DNA of 64,000 nucleotides from Flavobacteriales bacterium UBA6772. GTDB taxonomy: Bacteria; Bacteroidota; Bacteroidia; Flavobacteriales; Flavobacteriaceae. Location: contig CAJIYW010000001.1 of assembly GCA_905181765.1 (NCBI GenBank), forward strand, positions 372,001 to 436,000, given 5' to 3'. A model generated the notes under the pieces. That model was not told where the DNA came from. It made no database searches and saw only the letters and a list, made by a program, of their open reading frames with translations. The number at the start of each line of letters is the position of its first letter. Position 1 is the first letter of the stretch. The translations under genes and the position numbers were made by a program. Positions 18,918-29,521 of the stretch are shown piece after piece.

Positions 18918-20776
18918 ATGAAAATTATGCAAGACAATAAAACCCTTAAATATATAGAAGAAGTGCTAGAAAACATGCCAAATAGTTGGTTGAACTTAAC
19001 TACGCACCGATTAGATATTTATGACGAAAAACTAGCTAAAACAGGGTTTTTAAAGCAGTTTAAATCTTTGTTTGACACTAATAATTCAGAAGCTTTTGCA
19101 TTAAATGAACTGCCAACTGCATATGACTATATTCGTTTAGGACATCCGTTATCTTGTATTCTAGAATGGACAATAGCCAAGTTAAACAATCAGAAATCTG
19201 AAAATATAATTAGCTTTTCATCCCAAACAGTTCCTGTTTTAGCAATTCTTAGAAAGAATTTATTAGAAAATAAAAAGACACAAATTAATTACATTAATGA
19301 ATTACCATTGTTTTTTGACGCTGACGTTCTAAGAAATGTATATGGTTATAATTTTGAAGTACATAAAGTTGAGCATGCAGCAGACGTTACTTCATTTGAC
19401 GGTAGTACCATTTTTATCTCTGAACAAGAAAAAATCAGTAGCTTTAAGAAGCTATAAAAATATTGATTTCTGCCTTCATACCTATATTAACTTAGGAAGT
19501 GTTTTATTAGTAAATGGTGCGAAAAACAAACATTATGTTTCAGATATTCAACATGTAAGAAGAAGAGAAACTATTGCAATGACCCCAGTAAACTCTCTTG
19601 CTGCATTAAAATCATTACTAACAGCAACGTCTATTGTGCATCCAGAAATGAATTATGAAGCAAATAAAATAAGTGTATTAAATTCCATTAAAAAAATTAA
19701 TGGAACTACTACAAAACCTTTGGTTGGCTCTAGCGGTTTATCTATTCAGTATGCTATTATGATGGGGTTAATTCATGATGCATTAGAAAAACATCCAGGA
19801 AAAGCAATTAAGATTATTGTTCCACCAAATTGTTATGGTGGTACAAATGACCAAGCAAGACGTGTTGCTGCTTGTTTAAATCTGGTTGAAGTCGTAGATT
19901 TACCAGTAGATGGAGATAATGATATGGTGCAAAGTATAGACACTATTTTATCTAAAATTGCGAAAGAGGATAGCGTGCCTTATATTATTGCAGAAATTCC
20001 TACAAATCCTAGAGTTGAAGTACCAGACCTTATAAAACTACAAGAAGTTTTGAGTAAAGAACGTACAACTGCTGGCGGAGTTAGTGCCATTGATCCTGTT
20101 TTTATTTTAGATCAAACTTTTTGTCCGAATGTACATTTCTTGGGAGAAAACGCAATATTATCTTCTGTTAGAGCTATTTCTTACGCTAGTGGTTCTAAGT
20201 TTCCAAGTGGTGGACTATGCACTGCCGGTTATTGTGTAGGAAATATAAAAACAGAGAATTTAATGGAGAAAATAGAATCTACATTTAAAACTCTGCGACA
20301 ATGAAGCTACAAACCTTCAAATAGAAATATTAGCAAGACAATTGCCTTCTATGAATCAAAGAATTGAAGATGCTTATATAAATACACGAGAATTTGTGCG
20401 TTTTATTAACAAAACTTTACCGACAGCAAAAATTAATTTTGTCTCTGAAGAATTGGCACAACAAGGGTTTACGCCTTCTGTTTTTTCATTAGACCTTCCT
20501 ACCAAAGGAGCTACAGATGAAGAAAAAGAAATGTATAAACGTGCGTTAAATTTAAAGTTAATCAACTTAATGATTACAGAAATACCTAATGAGAGTAAAT
20601 TCTGCGTAAGTTATGGACAATTAAAAGGTTGTTACTGGACGATTCCCGCAACTTCTACACAAGGAACTACAAAAGAAGGCGATAAAGATTATATTGTGAG
20701 AGCTTCCCTCTCGCCAAATTTAGATCTAGAACTGCATAAGAAGGTGTTTTTAAGTTTTGTGAAAAGTATGCCGTAA
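18918..20776 (+). pseudogene. PLP-dependent Cys/Met-metabolism-type enzyme, broken by two one-base frameshifts
   Basis: Three consecutive frames encode one protein of about 618 aa. The first (18918-19457) ends just after GSTIFISEQEK; the second covers SVALRSYKNIDF...KIESTFKT; the third covers CDNEATNLQIEILARQ... to 20776. Each join is repaired by removing one base: one A from the six-A run at 19429-19434, and one base near 20290-20297. The middle part holds the PLP lysine region SYASGSKFPSGG, plus EIPTNPRVEVPD and LDQTFCPN, as in gamma-synthase-type transferases. The long N-terminal extension is unlike ordinary MetB/MetC, so the reaction is uncertain. No residues outside the joins look degraded, so sequence error is more likely than decay. 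Confidence 0.8.
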
Positions 20777-20887
20777 TAAATAAATATCACATACGAAAAA
20801 GTTTAACGAAATATTCTACTTTTTAAAAATTGTATTGATAAATAAAATACATATATTTTCTAAAAAAAACAATAAACCAAACCTATT

Positions 20888-21568
20888 ATGAAAAATTTAT
20901 TACAAGTTTTATTTTTAGTTTTATGCTTCTTAGGTTGCTCATCTTCTGGAAACTCTGATACTTTTATTAAAGATACAACTGGCCGTTATTTATTTAATGT
21001 TAATGAAGTTTTAGAGGTTTATTATAAAGAACAGGTCTTGTTTGTAAAATGGCGAGGAAGAGAAGATATTCAACCTTTAAAAATAAACGATAGTTCATTC
21101 TATATGAAAGAATTAAATGAAAAGATAATATTTATTACAACTCTAAAAACGCACATAGAATTAGATGAGAAAACAGAGCATAAAGGTGTAAAGTATCATT
21201 TTAAAAAAATGGATATTGGTGAGAAAACACCAAAAGAATATTTTGACGTTGAAGATTTTGAGAACGCTAAGATAGGCTTTATGAAAATTCAGAAAACAGA
21301 TTCTTTAAACCCTGCTATTAAGCAAAGTGTTCTAAGCCGAGTAGGATACAACTATCTAAACAACAAGGATTTTAAAAAGGCAATTGAAATCTTAAAAATA
21401 AATACTCTTTTATATCCAAGTAGTTCTAATACTTTTGATCATTTAGGAGATGCATATTTAAAAACTAAAGACACCACAAACGCTATTGTAAATTACACGA
21501 AAGCATTGTCTATCAACCCAGAAAATCGTGGTTCTTTAAGAATGTTGAATGAAATTAGTGAAAAATAA
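20888..21568 (+). CDS. TPR-containing lipoprotein
   Basis: 226 aa. Lipoprotein signal MKNLLQVLFLVLCFLGC with the lipid-attachment Cys at residue 17. Residues of about 145-220 contain two tetratricopeptide-like repeats (GYNYLNNKDFKKAIEILKIN and HLGDAYLKTKDTTNAIVNYT). The N-terminal 120 residues match nothing I recognise. It is likely a periplasm-facing, membrane-anchored protein that binds a partner through the TPRs; its function is unknown. Confidence 0.75.
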   Translation: MKNLLQVLFLVLCFLGCSSSGNSDTFIKDTTGRYLFNVNEVLEVYYKEQVLFVKWRGREDIQPLKINDSSFYMKELNEKIIFITTLKTHIELDEKTEHKGVKYHFKKMDIGEKTPKEYFDVEDFENAKIGFMKIQKTDSLNPAIKQSVLSRVGYNYLNNKDFKKAIEILKINTLLYPSSSNTFDHLGDAYLKTKDTTNAIVNYTKALSINPENRGSLRMLNEISEK

Positions 21569-21668
21569 ACCTAGTTGAACCCCTAACTATAAACATTATG
21601 GGCTTCAAATTTTTTAATTTTTATATTTATTAAAATACTCATATCTTTAAAACATAATTTTTAGCCAT

Positions 21669-22136
21669 ATGAAAACTGCACAAGAATGGTTTGATGAATA
21701 CGCCATTAGCCATCAAAATGAAACAAATCAACTAGTACATTATATTTGTGTTCCGGTAATTTTCTTTAGTGTAATTGGGCTCTTAATGAGCATACCAAAC
21801 GAGTTTTTAGAACGCACCTTTGGTTTGTACAATCCATTAGTAGAAAATTGGGCAGCCGTTGTTGGAATTATTATCTCATTTTTTTACCTGCGTTTAGGTT
21901 TCTGGTATTTTATAGAAATGCTTTTTGTAATACTACTGTGTATTATCGGAAATTATTGGTTGAGTAATAATACAAACCTATTGTATGCATCTATAACCAT
22001 TTTTGTTTTAGGTTGGATTGGCCAATTCTGGGGACATAAAATTGAGGGTATAAAACCTTCTTTTGTTAAAGATTTACAGTTTTTATTGATTGGTCCTCTA
22101 TGGGTTATTCAGAAATTAGGCAACAAGAAAAAATAG
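21669..22136 (+). CDS. Mpo1-like (DUF962) membrane protein
   Basis: 155 aa. It matches the DUF962/Mpo1 pattern: an N-terminal soluble helix with HQNETNQLVHYICVP, four hydrophobic segments, then GWIGQFWGHKIEG and LIGPLWV. The yeast family member Mpo1 is an iron-dependent dioxygenase that oxidises 2-hydroxy fatty acids, with histidines as likely ligands. The corresponding histidines are visible here, but the reaction in this bacterium is inference. It ends 1 nt before csaA, so the two are co-transcribed. Confidence 0.85.
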   Translation: MKTAQEWFDEYAISHQNETNQLVHYICVPVIFFSVIGLLMSIPNEFLERTFGLYNPLVENWAAVVGIIISFFYLRLGFWYFIEMLFVILLCIIGNYWLSNNTNLLYASITIFVLGWIGQFWGHKIEGIKPSFVKDLQFLLIGPLWVIQKLGNKKK

Positions 22137-22137
22137 A

Positions 22138-22476
22138 ATGAAAGAAGAAATTACCTTTGAAGATTTTCTAAAAGTGGATATTAGAATAGGAACAGTAATT
22201 GAAGTAAATGATTTTCCAAAAGCTAAAAAACCTGCTTATCAATTAAAAATAGATTTTGGTGCACTAGGAATTAAAAAAACAAGTGCTCAAATTACAGACT
22301 TATATTCAAAAGAAGAGCTACTGCACAAACAAGTTTCTGCAATTGTAAACTTTAAACCTAGACAGATTGCAAATTTCATGAGTGAGGTCTTAATTTTAGG
22401 TATTTATAATACAGAAGGAAAGGTTGTTTTATTGCAAGCTTCTAAAGAGGTTAAAAACGGAGAACAGATTAGATAG
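22138..22476 (+). CDS. csaA: tRNA-binding / secretion-chaperone-like protein CsaA
   Basis: 112 aa, a single EMAP-type OB-fold domain: FLKVDIRIGTVIEVNDFPKA near the N-terminus and VSAIVNFKPRQIANFMSEVL in the middle. CsaA binds tRNA and has been described as a chaperone-like protein in other bacteria. It starts 1 nt after the Mpo1-like gene. Confidence 0.92.
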   Translation: MKEEITFEDFLKVDIRIGTVIEVNDFPKAKKPAYQLKIDFGALGIKKTSAQITDLYSKEELLHKQVSAIVNFKPRQIANFMSEVLILGIYNTEGKVVLLQASKEVKNGEQIR

Positions 22477-22529
22477 TTGTTGGTTATTATATTAACCGAT
22501 TACTTAGTATTCAGCAATAGCAACCTTAA

Positions 22530-22688
22530 CTAATTTTTAGGATTGTTCAAAATCACCAAAGCACCTATAACCCCAGGGATCCAGCCACAAAGTGTCAATA
22601 AAAAAATAATAAGCACAGAACCACAACCTTTATCAATTACTGCAATTGGCGGAAATATTATAGCAAATAAAACTCTGAAGAAACTCAT
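22530..22688 (-). CDS. YqaE/Pmp3-family small membrane protein
   Basis: 52 aa, encoded by ATG at 22688 to TAG at 22530. The protein is two hydrophobic helices joined by a short loop: MSFFRVLFAIIFPPIAVID, then a CG-containing turn, then IIFLLTLCGWIPGVIGAL. The FPP near residue 13 and CGWIPG near residue 35 are hallmark Pmp3/YqaE motifs. Relatives affect membrane potential and stress tolerance. It is convergent with csaA. Confidence 0.9.
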   Translation of the reverse strand: MSFFRVLFAIIFPPIAVIDKGCGSVLIIFLLTLCGWIPGVIGALVILNNPKN

Positions 22689-22777
22689 CTATAATTAACT
22701 AGTTATATAAATGAGACTCATTATTAGAAGTTTTGTTACAGAAATAGTATTACATATTGAAACTTTAATACTAAATA

Positions 22778-25276
22778 TCACATCTTGTCTCCAAAGAATA
22801 TAGCATTCATTAATAGCTTATTTGTTCCGTACCAAAAGGCTCTAAAATTAGTATTATCTGTAAATACAAGAACACGTCCTTTACCTAATTTTTCTACCTT
22901 AAAAGGAAGAGTGTTTTTAATCAGTTTTGCATTTTCTTTAGAAATATAACCACTTAATAATGGGTTTTTTGTATATTGAATAGGGTTATTATAACTTTTA
23001 GTATCTGCTTTTATAAACAAAGTAGAATTTCTAAACAACGCTAATTTATCGCTGTTATAACCAAAATTTATAGGATGAGACCTGTCTAAATTTGCTTCAA
23101 AAATAGCACCACCAATATACTGTGCACCAGACTGTAATGACTTGTTTTCAAATGAAACATTCTGAATCGTATCTATCTTTGTTTTATCAAAATCTAAACT
23201 GATAAACTTACTTTTTGCCAACCATTTTGCTGTATTCTTATAACCTATTAATACACCGCCATTTTTAACCCAAGTTTTCAATTTCTCTTCTGTTGCTTTT
23301 CCTAATTTGGAACTACTAGGAACTATAATTGTTGTGTATTTACTAATATCTATTTTTGTGAAATAACTAACATCTATACGTGTTAACTTCATATCAAAAC
23401 GTTGATCTAACAAATGCCAAATTTCTCCAGAATCGTTTCCTACTATTCCGCTGCCCACTAGCATTGCTACTTTCTGATTCTTAATATTGCTGAAGTTATT
23501 ACTTCCTAAATCAATTCCATCATTTAAACCCGTAGTAACTCCGTTGATAGCAATATGGCTTTCTGCTGCTGTTTTTTGTAAAAATTGATACAATTCCAAC
23601 CCGTTTAAATCCTGATTCTGAACAGGAATAAAAATAGCTCCATATTCATATGAAGTATCACCATTTTTAAAGTTCTTCATGGAAACTTTTGCACGCAGTC
23701 CTTTTTGTAAGATTGCGTTCAATGCTTTTGGTGCATAATATTCATTCCAAGGCATTAAATAACCATAATTACTTTTAAAAGAAACAATACCATCTTTCAT
23801 TTTTAATTCAGAAATCTCATTCCCTGCTTTTTTAAGTGAAATATTCTCAGCGTAATCAACACCAAATGCATAATTAAAAGTCCAAGCTGAAACATCATAA
23901 AACAAACTATCTTTAAACGTTTTTCGAACATCAAACATTGCCTTTATTAAACGCTGATTTTTCTGATTCATAGGAACTACATAACTATACCCTTTCTTAA
24001 ACGTTTTTCCATTTTGAGTAAAATCGTCTTTTACATCATGTATTTTAATTTGATGTCGCTTTAAAACTTCCGCCAAATGATAACTCTTAGCAGCATCTTT
24101 TTCGTCACCAAAAACTAAAGCATTTTCCGCACCTGTGCTTCTAGATTCTTTATAAAAATCTTGCTGATATTTCAAGATTTTAGTTCTCATCTTTCTCGCA
24201 GCTTCTAAAGTAGAAAGTGCAGCTGTAAACTGATTTCTAATGGTAAACGGGAACGTTAATACACCATTTACAGTTTCTTGTGCATGCCCTCTAGAACTTG
24301 CCTGTTCAAACAAAATACCAATACTTCCGTTAATATCTGGAAACGTAGAACCTTTGCCGTAATAAAAATCATCATAGCTTTCTTCAGAATAATAAAGAGA
24401 ACCTATTTTATCTAAAGCTTTTGCGTGATAGGTAGCAATTTCCTTAGTTAAATCTTGATTCAGTTGAGGAGTTAAAGGATTTGTTCTACTCGGAATTCCT
24501 GGTTGAAAAAAGAAACTAGAATTGCTTCCCATTTCATGATGATCCGTTAAAATGTTAGGCAACCATTTATGAAAACTTGCAATTCTTGCTCTACTTTCTG
24601 GCAATTGAACTGGCAACCAATCTCTGTTCATATCAAACTGATAATGATTGGTTCTTCCTCTTGGCCAAATTTCTGTATATTCTCTGTCGTTTGGATCTGG
24701 ATTAATATTTTTACTTCTATTTGTGTTTGCCCAATATGCAAAACGTTGCAATCCATCAGGATTAAAAGATGGATCAAATAAAATAACAGCATTGTCCAAT
24801 AAATCATCTATTGCAGCTCCTTCAGCAGCCGCTAAATAATAGGCAACTGCCAATGCAGCGTTAGAGCCACTTGGTTCGTTTCCATGTATTGAAAACCCTT
24901 GATACACCACAATAGGATTCTCTGCTATAGACACAGAACTACTGTTTGTTGCTTCTATATGTGTTTTTCTAATATTTTCTAAATTCTGATGATTTTTTGG
25001 CGAAGTAATCGTTAATAATAACAGAGGTCTGTCTTCAAATGTTTTTCCTGTAAATTCAATATTAATTCTATCTGAAGAAGCCGCCAAAGCTTTCATATAT
25101 TCAACCAACTTATCATGTGTAATGTGCCACTCGCCTACTTCATGACCAATAACAGAAACTGGAGTTGGAATACTTTTATTATAACTTACATCTTTGGGTA
25201 AATAATATGATAAATCTACTTTCTGAGCCATTGAAGAAAACGATACAAATAAGCAAAGTAATATAAGTTTTTTCAT
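22778..25276 (-). CDS. Secreted M14-family zinc carboxypeptidase
   Basis: About 832 aa from the ATG at 25276, which starts the signal peptide (MKKLILLCLFVSFSSMAQ). The M14 zinc site is visible as His131-x-x-Glu134 (SIHGNEPSGSN) and a histidine at about 246 (LTDHHEMG); NPDG and DMNRDW also fit. A catalytic-type Glu lies in GILFEQASSRG. The C-terminal 400 residues include a class-I-amidotransferase-like region (VAMLVGSGIVGNDSGE) found in this large flavobacterial group. It is probably exported to the periplasm or surface; the substrate is unknown. A longer in-frame start at 25375 would bury the signal peptide and was rejected. Confidence 0.88.
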   Translation of the reverse strand: MKKLILLCLFVSFSSMAQKVDLSYYLPKDVSYNKSIPTPVSVIGHEVGEWHITHDKLVEYMKALAASSDRINIEFTGKTFEDRPLLLLTITSPKNHQNLENIRKTHIEATNSSSVSIAENPIVVYQGFSIHGNEPSGSNAALAVAYYLAAAEGAAIDDLLDNAVILFDPSFNPDGLQRFAYWANTNRSKNINPDPNDREYTEIWPRGRTNHYQFDMNRDWLPVQLPESRARIASFHKWLPNILTDHHEMGSNSSFFFQPGIPSRTNPLTPQLNQDLTKEIATYHAKALDKIGSLYYSEESYDDFYYGKGSTFPDINGSIGILFEQASSRGHAQETVNGVLTFPFTIRNQFTAALSTLEAARKMRTKILKYQQDFYKESRSTGAENALVFGDEKDAAKSYHLAEVLKRHQIKIHDVKDDFTQNGKTFKKGYSYVVPMNQKNQRLIKAMFDVRKTFKDSLFYDVSAWTFNYAFGVDYAENISLKKAGNEISELKMKDGIVSFKSNYGYLMPWNEYYAPKALNAILQKGLRAKVSMKNFKNGDTSYEYGAIFIPVQNQDLNGLELYQFLQKTAAESHIAINGVTTGLNDGIDLGSNNFSNIKNQKVAMLVGSGIVGNDSGEIWHLLDQRFDMKLTRIDVSYFTKIDISKYTTIIVPSSSKLGKATEEKLKTWVKNGGVLIGYKNTAKWLAKSKFISLDFDKTKIDTIQNVSFENKSLQSGAQYIGGAIFEANLDRSHPINFGYNSDKLALFRNSTLFIKADTKSYNNPIQYTKNPLLSGYISKENAKLIKNTLPFKVEKLGKGRVLVFTDNTNFRAFWYGTNKLLMNAIFFGDKM

Positions 25277-25373
25277 AGAAAATAAAGTTTGGTTATCAAC
25301 AAATATAGCAATTCCAATAATAGTTCCTAAATACTTTAACAGTGATTTATAAATTCTAAAGAACGTTAAAACC

Positions 25374-25406
25374 AAAAAAGCTCAAGAACTAAATCTTGAG
25401 CTTTTA
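25374..25406 (-). terminator. Terminator downstream of guaB
   Basis: 12-bp perfect stem AAAAGCTCAAGA/TCTTGAGCTTTT with a six-base loop and flanking A/T runs. Read on the minus strand it follows the guaB stop by about 20 nt. The same GCTCAAGA stem recurs at 40490-40523. Confidence 0.85.
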
Positions 25407-25427
25407 AAATCTATAATTTTTCTAATT

Positions 25428-26902
25428 TTATCTTCTACTATAATTAGGAGATTCTTTAGTTATTGTAACATCATGAGGATGACTTTCATTAATTCCACTG
25501 GCAGTAATTCTAACAAATTTTCCAGTTTCTTTTAATGTTTCGATATCTTTTGCTCCACAGTATCCCATTCCTGCGCGCAAACCACCCACAAACTGATGAA
25601 TACTTTCATCTAAGTCTCCTTTATAAGGAACTCTGCCCACAATTCCTTCAGGAACTAACTTTTTAATATCTGCTTCTACATCTTGAAAGTAACGGTCTTT
25701 AGAACCTTGTTTCATTGCTTCTACAGATCCCATACCTCTATAAGATTTAAACTTTCTTCCTTCGTAAATAATCATTTCTCCAGGAGATTCTTTTGTACCT
25801 GCTAATAAAGAACCTAGCATTACACAATCTGCACCTGCAGCAATTGCTTTAGGAATATCACCTGTATAACGAATTCCACCATCTGCAATCACGGGAACTC
25901 CACTACCTTTTATAGCCGCAGCAACCTCTAAAACTGCAGAGAATTGAGGAAACCCAACTCCAGCAATAATTCTAGTAGTACAGATAGAACCAGGACCAAT
26001 ACCTACTTTTACAGCATCTGCACCTGCTTCTACTAAATATTTAGCAGCAGCACCTGTTGCAATATTTCCAACAACCACATCTAAATTTGGAAATTCAGCT
26101 TTTACTTGTTTTAAAACCGTTACCACACCTTTTGTATGACCGTGGGCTGTATCTATAATTACCGCATCTACACCAGCTTTTACAAGCGCTTCTGCTCTTT
26201 CTACAGCATCATTCGTAACACCTAGCGCAGCAGCAACTCTTAATCTACCAAAAGAATCTTTGTTAGCAATTGGTTTCTGAGTAACTTTTGTAATATCTCT
26301 AAACGTGATTAATCCTTTTAAAATATAGGCATCATCTACGATTAACAATTTTTCTATTTTATAATTTTGCAATATTTTCTCTGCATCATTTAAAGAAGTT
26401 CCAACAGCAGCAGTTACCAAGTCTTTACTTGTCATAATTCTACAATTGCGATGGTTCCATCATGCTCAAAACGTAAATCTCTGTTTGTTACAATTCCTTT
26501 TAAAGTGCCGTCTTCAGCAACAATCGGAATTCCTCCAATACCGTGTTCCTTCATGCTTGATTTTGCATCTGCTACAGTAGCCGTTAAAGGCAAGGTCACT
26601 GGATCTAAAATCATACCAGATTCAGCACGCTTTACTCTTCTAACTTCATGTGCCTGTTGCTCAATAGTCATGTTTTTATGCAAAACTCCTATACCACCTT
26701 CTCTAGCAATTGCAATTGCCAAAGCAGATTCTGTAACAGTATCCATAGCTGCCGAAGCAATAGGAACGTTAATGGTAATGTTTCTAGTAAATTTTGTTTG
26801 AATACTTACTTCTCTTGGAAGTACTTCTGAAAAGGCAGGAATTAATAAAACATCATCATATGTTAAACCTTCTCCTAAAATTTTGTCGTTGTGTGCTGTC
26901 AT
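25428..26902 (-). pseudogene. guaB: IMP dehydrogenase GuaB, split by a one-base frameshift
   Basis: Two minus-strand frames together give a full-length IMPDH of about 490 aa. The first (26902-26432) carries the N-terminus (GLTYDDVLLIPAFSEVLPRE) and the first CBS motif. The second (26435-25428) carries the rest of the CBS pair, the catalytic loop [11 protein letters not shown] with its Cys, and GGIRYTGDIPKA. They overlap by four bases in an ATGA arrangement. Adding one base near 26436-26440 fuses them within a region continuous in all IMPDHs. The enzyme makes XMP from IMP for GTP synthesis and is normally needed for growth, so a base missed in sequencing is likely. Confidence 0.88.
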
Positions 26903-26927
26903 GGTGCAATTAAAGTATAATTGCGTA

Positions 26928-26935
26928 CAAATTTA
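26928..26935 (-). promoter_or_regulatory. -7 box (TAAATTTG) of guaB
   Basis: Exact TAnnTTTG match on the minus strand, 25 nt before the ATG. No TTG at the proper distance. Confidence 0.4.
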
Positions 26936-27094
26936 CGATATTTTATTGACTCTAGAAACCTTTATATCTTTTCATTTATGAGACCCAATAGCTCAAAAAT
27001 TATATATAAATTAAAAAAAATTAAACAATAGTTCTAAAGATTATGGTCATCTGTTCTATTCATACCTAAAAATATTATAGTACTAAAGTCGAAC

Positions 27095-29521
27095 TTAAAA
27101 CTTCCACTCAATGGTTATATACGAATTTCTTGGGGGAGACGGAATAATTCCTGGGCCAGGGTAACCAGTAGCACGTCTCGTAAAATAAGCAGAATTAAGA
27201 ACATTATTTATACCAGATTCAATTTTAAAGTTTTGATACTTATAAGAAAATGAAAGATCTAATACGTCATAAGAAGGAAGAACTCCAATAATACCACTTA
27301 AGTTACTGTCTATAGAGTTAGAAGCATCTGTAAACTGCTCCGACAAAAAGGTGTATTGAATGCTAGAAGCAAAATCTTTATAAGTAAATTTAAACCCTGT
27401 TTTTAAATTTACTTTTGGAACAAATTCCACCTTTTTTCCTGTAATTCCATTTATAGAGGAGGCTGTATATTTAGAGTCAATAATAGAAGTATTTGCAAAA
27501 AAAGAGGCCCCATAAGTACGATTTATATTCAGTAGTTTCGTTAGATTCACATCTACCAAACTTTCAAAACCATAAATTGAAGCATTTCCTACATTTCCTC
27601 TTTCTGACTTTACATTACCATCTTCAAAAACTTTTTGCACAAAACCAATGCGATCATTGTAAAAGAGACCAAAAACACTTAGGTCATATGAAATTGTTTT
27701 ATTAAAAATTCCTCGAATACCAAAATCTATATTATAGCCTTTCTCGTCTGTTATATTCGGGTTAATTGCAAATGCTGGATTTACAATACTAATATCTGCA
27801 AAAGTAACCGAGCGATAATTTTGTGAAACATTATTATAAAATTCTAAGTATTTAGTTGGCTTATAACTTACACCCACTCCAAAAAGGACAAAAGATCTTT
27901 TTCGTGTTTCATTACTAGGAATCGTTTCATTTAAAAGCAAATTACCAGCAGGATCTAAAAAAACCTTTTTATAATATCCCTCACTTTGCGTTTTAATATG
28001 TTCTAATCTAAAACCAGGAGTTATTGACAGGTTGTCTCTTAAATAAATAATTTGCTCACCAAATAAAGCGGTATTTAAATTTGGATACTTATAGGAAGAC
28101 TGTGCTTTATAATCTATGTATTGGGCTGTTTGAAAATCAAAATCAGCATCAATTCCATTAGAACCTGGTCCTTGCTCACTAGTATTACTCGACTTATAAA
28201 ATTTACCTCCTAGAAGTATTTTAGCTTTTTTTCCTAAAAAATTGTAGGAATGTAAAAACCTTGGTTCAAAACCAAAATTTTTAAACGTACCTTTTATTAA
28301 ATCTCTTTCTTGGAATGAGTCAATTTGATCGACACGGTTTGTTCTAAAACCAATTGCATCTCTGCTAGCCTTTAATCCAAAAAAATTAAAACTAAAGCGT
28401 GTTTGGTCAGAAAAATTATGAGTAAATTTTGCATTATATAGCAACCAATTAACTTTAAACCAATTTCTAGAGCGCACACTTTGATATGGATCATTATTAA
28501 ACATGGCATCATTAAGTCCTCCAGCCTGCTGAGCTAAATAATTTAAGTAAGTTATTTCTATTGCTAATTTAGTTTGTGACGAAAAAGCATACTCAAAATG
28601 AGTAAAAATATTTTTTGATTCAAATTCAGAGTTAGGTCGAAAACCATTCCCTTTTTTATAATTAACATATGTATAATAACTCAGCTTTTTAGAAGTACCG
28701 CTAAAACTTGTAAAATTAGTATAAAGACCATTGCTTCCAATTGTATTTCTTAAAACTACTTCAAGCGTTTTGTAACGATTAGGTGCTTTAGTTTTGAAGT
28801 TTACTAGACCTCCAAACTGAGTTCCGTATTGAAGTGAAGCGGCACCTCTAATAATTTGAATTTCAGAAAGTGATTCCGAGGGAGGAGAATAATAACTTTC
28901 TGGATACCCTAGCACATCTGCACTAATATCATAATTATTTTGACGTGTATTAAAATTTGAAGTCCTGTTTGGATCAAGTCCTCTGCCACCAATATTAAGT
29001 TGTAAACCTGCATCATCATTTTGATATATGTTCAGCCCTACTATTTGACTATAAATTTGTCGAGAATTATTACTGGCTAAATTTGCCATTAAATTATCAA
29101 CTAATATTACTTCTGTTTTTTTTCCTGCATAAATAGCTGTGCCTTCAACATCCTTTAAACGTTTAATTGAAAAAATTTTTTGTTTCGCAGCAACAAGTTG
29201 TACTTCAGATAATTCTTCTACTGACTGATCAAGAAAAATATCTTCTAATTCAGAGCCCTTTACGATTACTGAAGTTTTAAAGAGCTTATATCCATATTTA
29301 AATAAAATTAGTTTTAATTCAGATTCAGAGGAAGTGAAATAATATCTACCCTCCGCATTAGTAGTTGCAAGTAAACTACCAAATTCATTAAAAATTTCTA
29401 CTGATGCCAACGGAAGAACCGCAGATTTATCATAAATCTTTCCAGAAATATTCACTTGAGTAAACGAGAGAAATGGAAGGAAAATTAAGAAAGTAAAAAG
29501 TTTAAAATCCTTTAATTTCAT
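27095..29521 (-). CDS. TonB-dependent outer-membrane receptor, FecA-like, iron-type locus
   Basis: 808 aa with a signal peptide (ends ...LSFTQ), an N-terminal carboxypeptidase-regulatory-like domain (about 25-95), a plug domain (about 115-245, including LQLNIGGRGLDPNRTSNFN and GAASLQYGTQFGGLVNFKTK) and a 22-strand-type barrel ending in ...ITIEWKF with the terminal Phe expected of outer-membrane proteins. The plug resembles ferric-citrate-type receptors. Its start overlaps the end of the HTTM gene by 20 nt. With the imelysin and DUF4856 lipoproteins upstream, transport of iron or an iron complex is the best inference; the actual ligand is unknown. Confidence 0.88.
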   Translation of the reverse strand: MKLKDFKLFTFLIFLPFLSFTQVNISGKIYDKSAVLPLASVEIFNEFGSLLATTNAEGRYYFTSSESELKLILFKYGYKLFKTSVIVKGSELEDIFLDQSVEELSEVQLVAAKQKIFSIKRLKDVEGTAIYAGKKTEVILVDNLMANLASNNSRQIYSQIVGLNIYQNDDAGLQLNIGGRGLDPNRTSNFNTRQNNYDISADVLGYPESYYSPPSESLSEIQIIRGAASLQYGTQFGGLVNFKTKAPNRYKTLEVVLRNTIGSNGLYTNFTSFSGTSKKLSYYTYVNYKKGNGFRPNSEFESKNIFTHFEYAFSSQTKLAIEITYLNYLAQQAGGLNDAMFNNDPYQSVRSRNWFKVNWLLYNAKFTHNFSDQTRFSFNFFGLKASRDAIGFRTNRVDQIDSFQERDLIKGTFKNFGFEPRFLHSYNFLGKKAKILLGGKFYKSSNTSEQGPGSNGIDADFDFQTAQYIDYKAQSSYKYPNLNTALFGEQIIYLRDNLSITPGFRLEHIKTQSEGYYKKVFLDPAGNLLLNETIPSNETRKRSFVLFGVGVSYKPTKYLEFYNNVSQNYRSVTFADISIVNPAFAINPNITDEKGYNIDFGIRGIFNKTISYDLSVFGLFYNDRIGFVQKVFEDGNVKSERGNVGNASIYGFESLVDVNLTKLLNINRTYGASFFANTSIIDSKYTASSINGITGKKVEFVPKVNLKTGFKFTYKDFASSIQYTFLSEQFTDASNSIDSNLSGIIGVLPSYDVLDLSFSYKYQNFKIESGINNVLNSAYFTRRATGYPGPGIIPSPPRNSYITIEWKF

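Noticed and set aside
18918..20776. Three separate small genes in place of one PLP enzyme
   Set aside because: The three frames join into one continuous protein after removal of two single bases; none alone is a complete domain.
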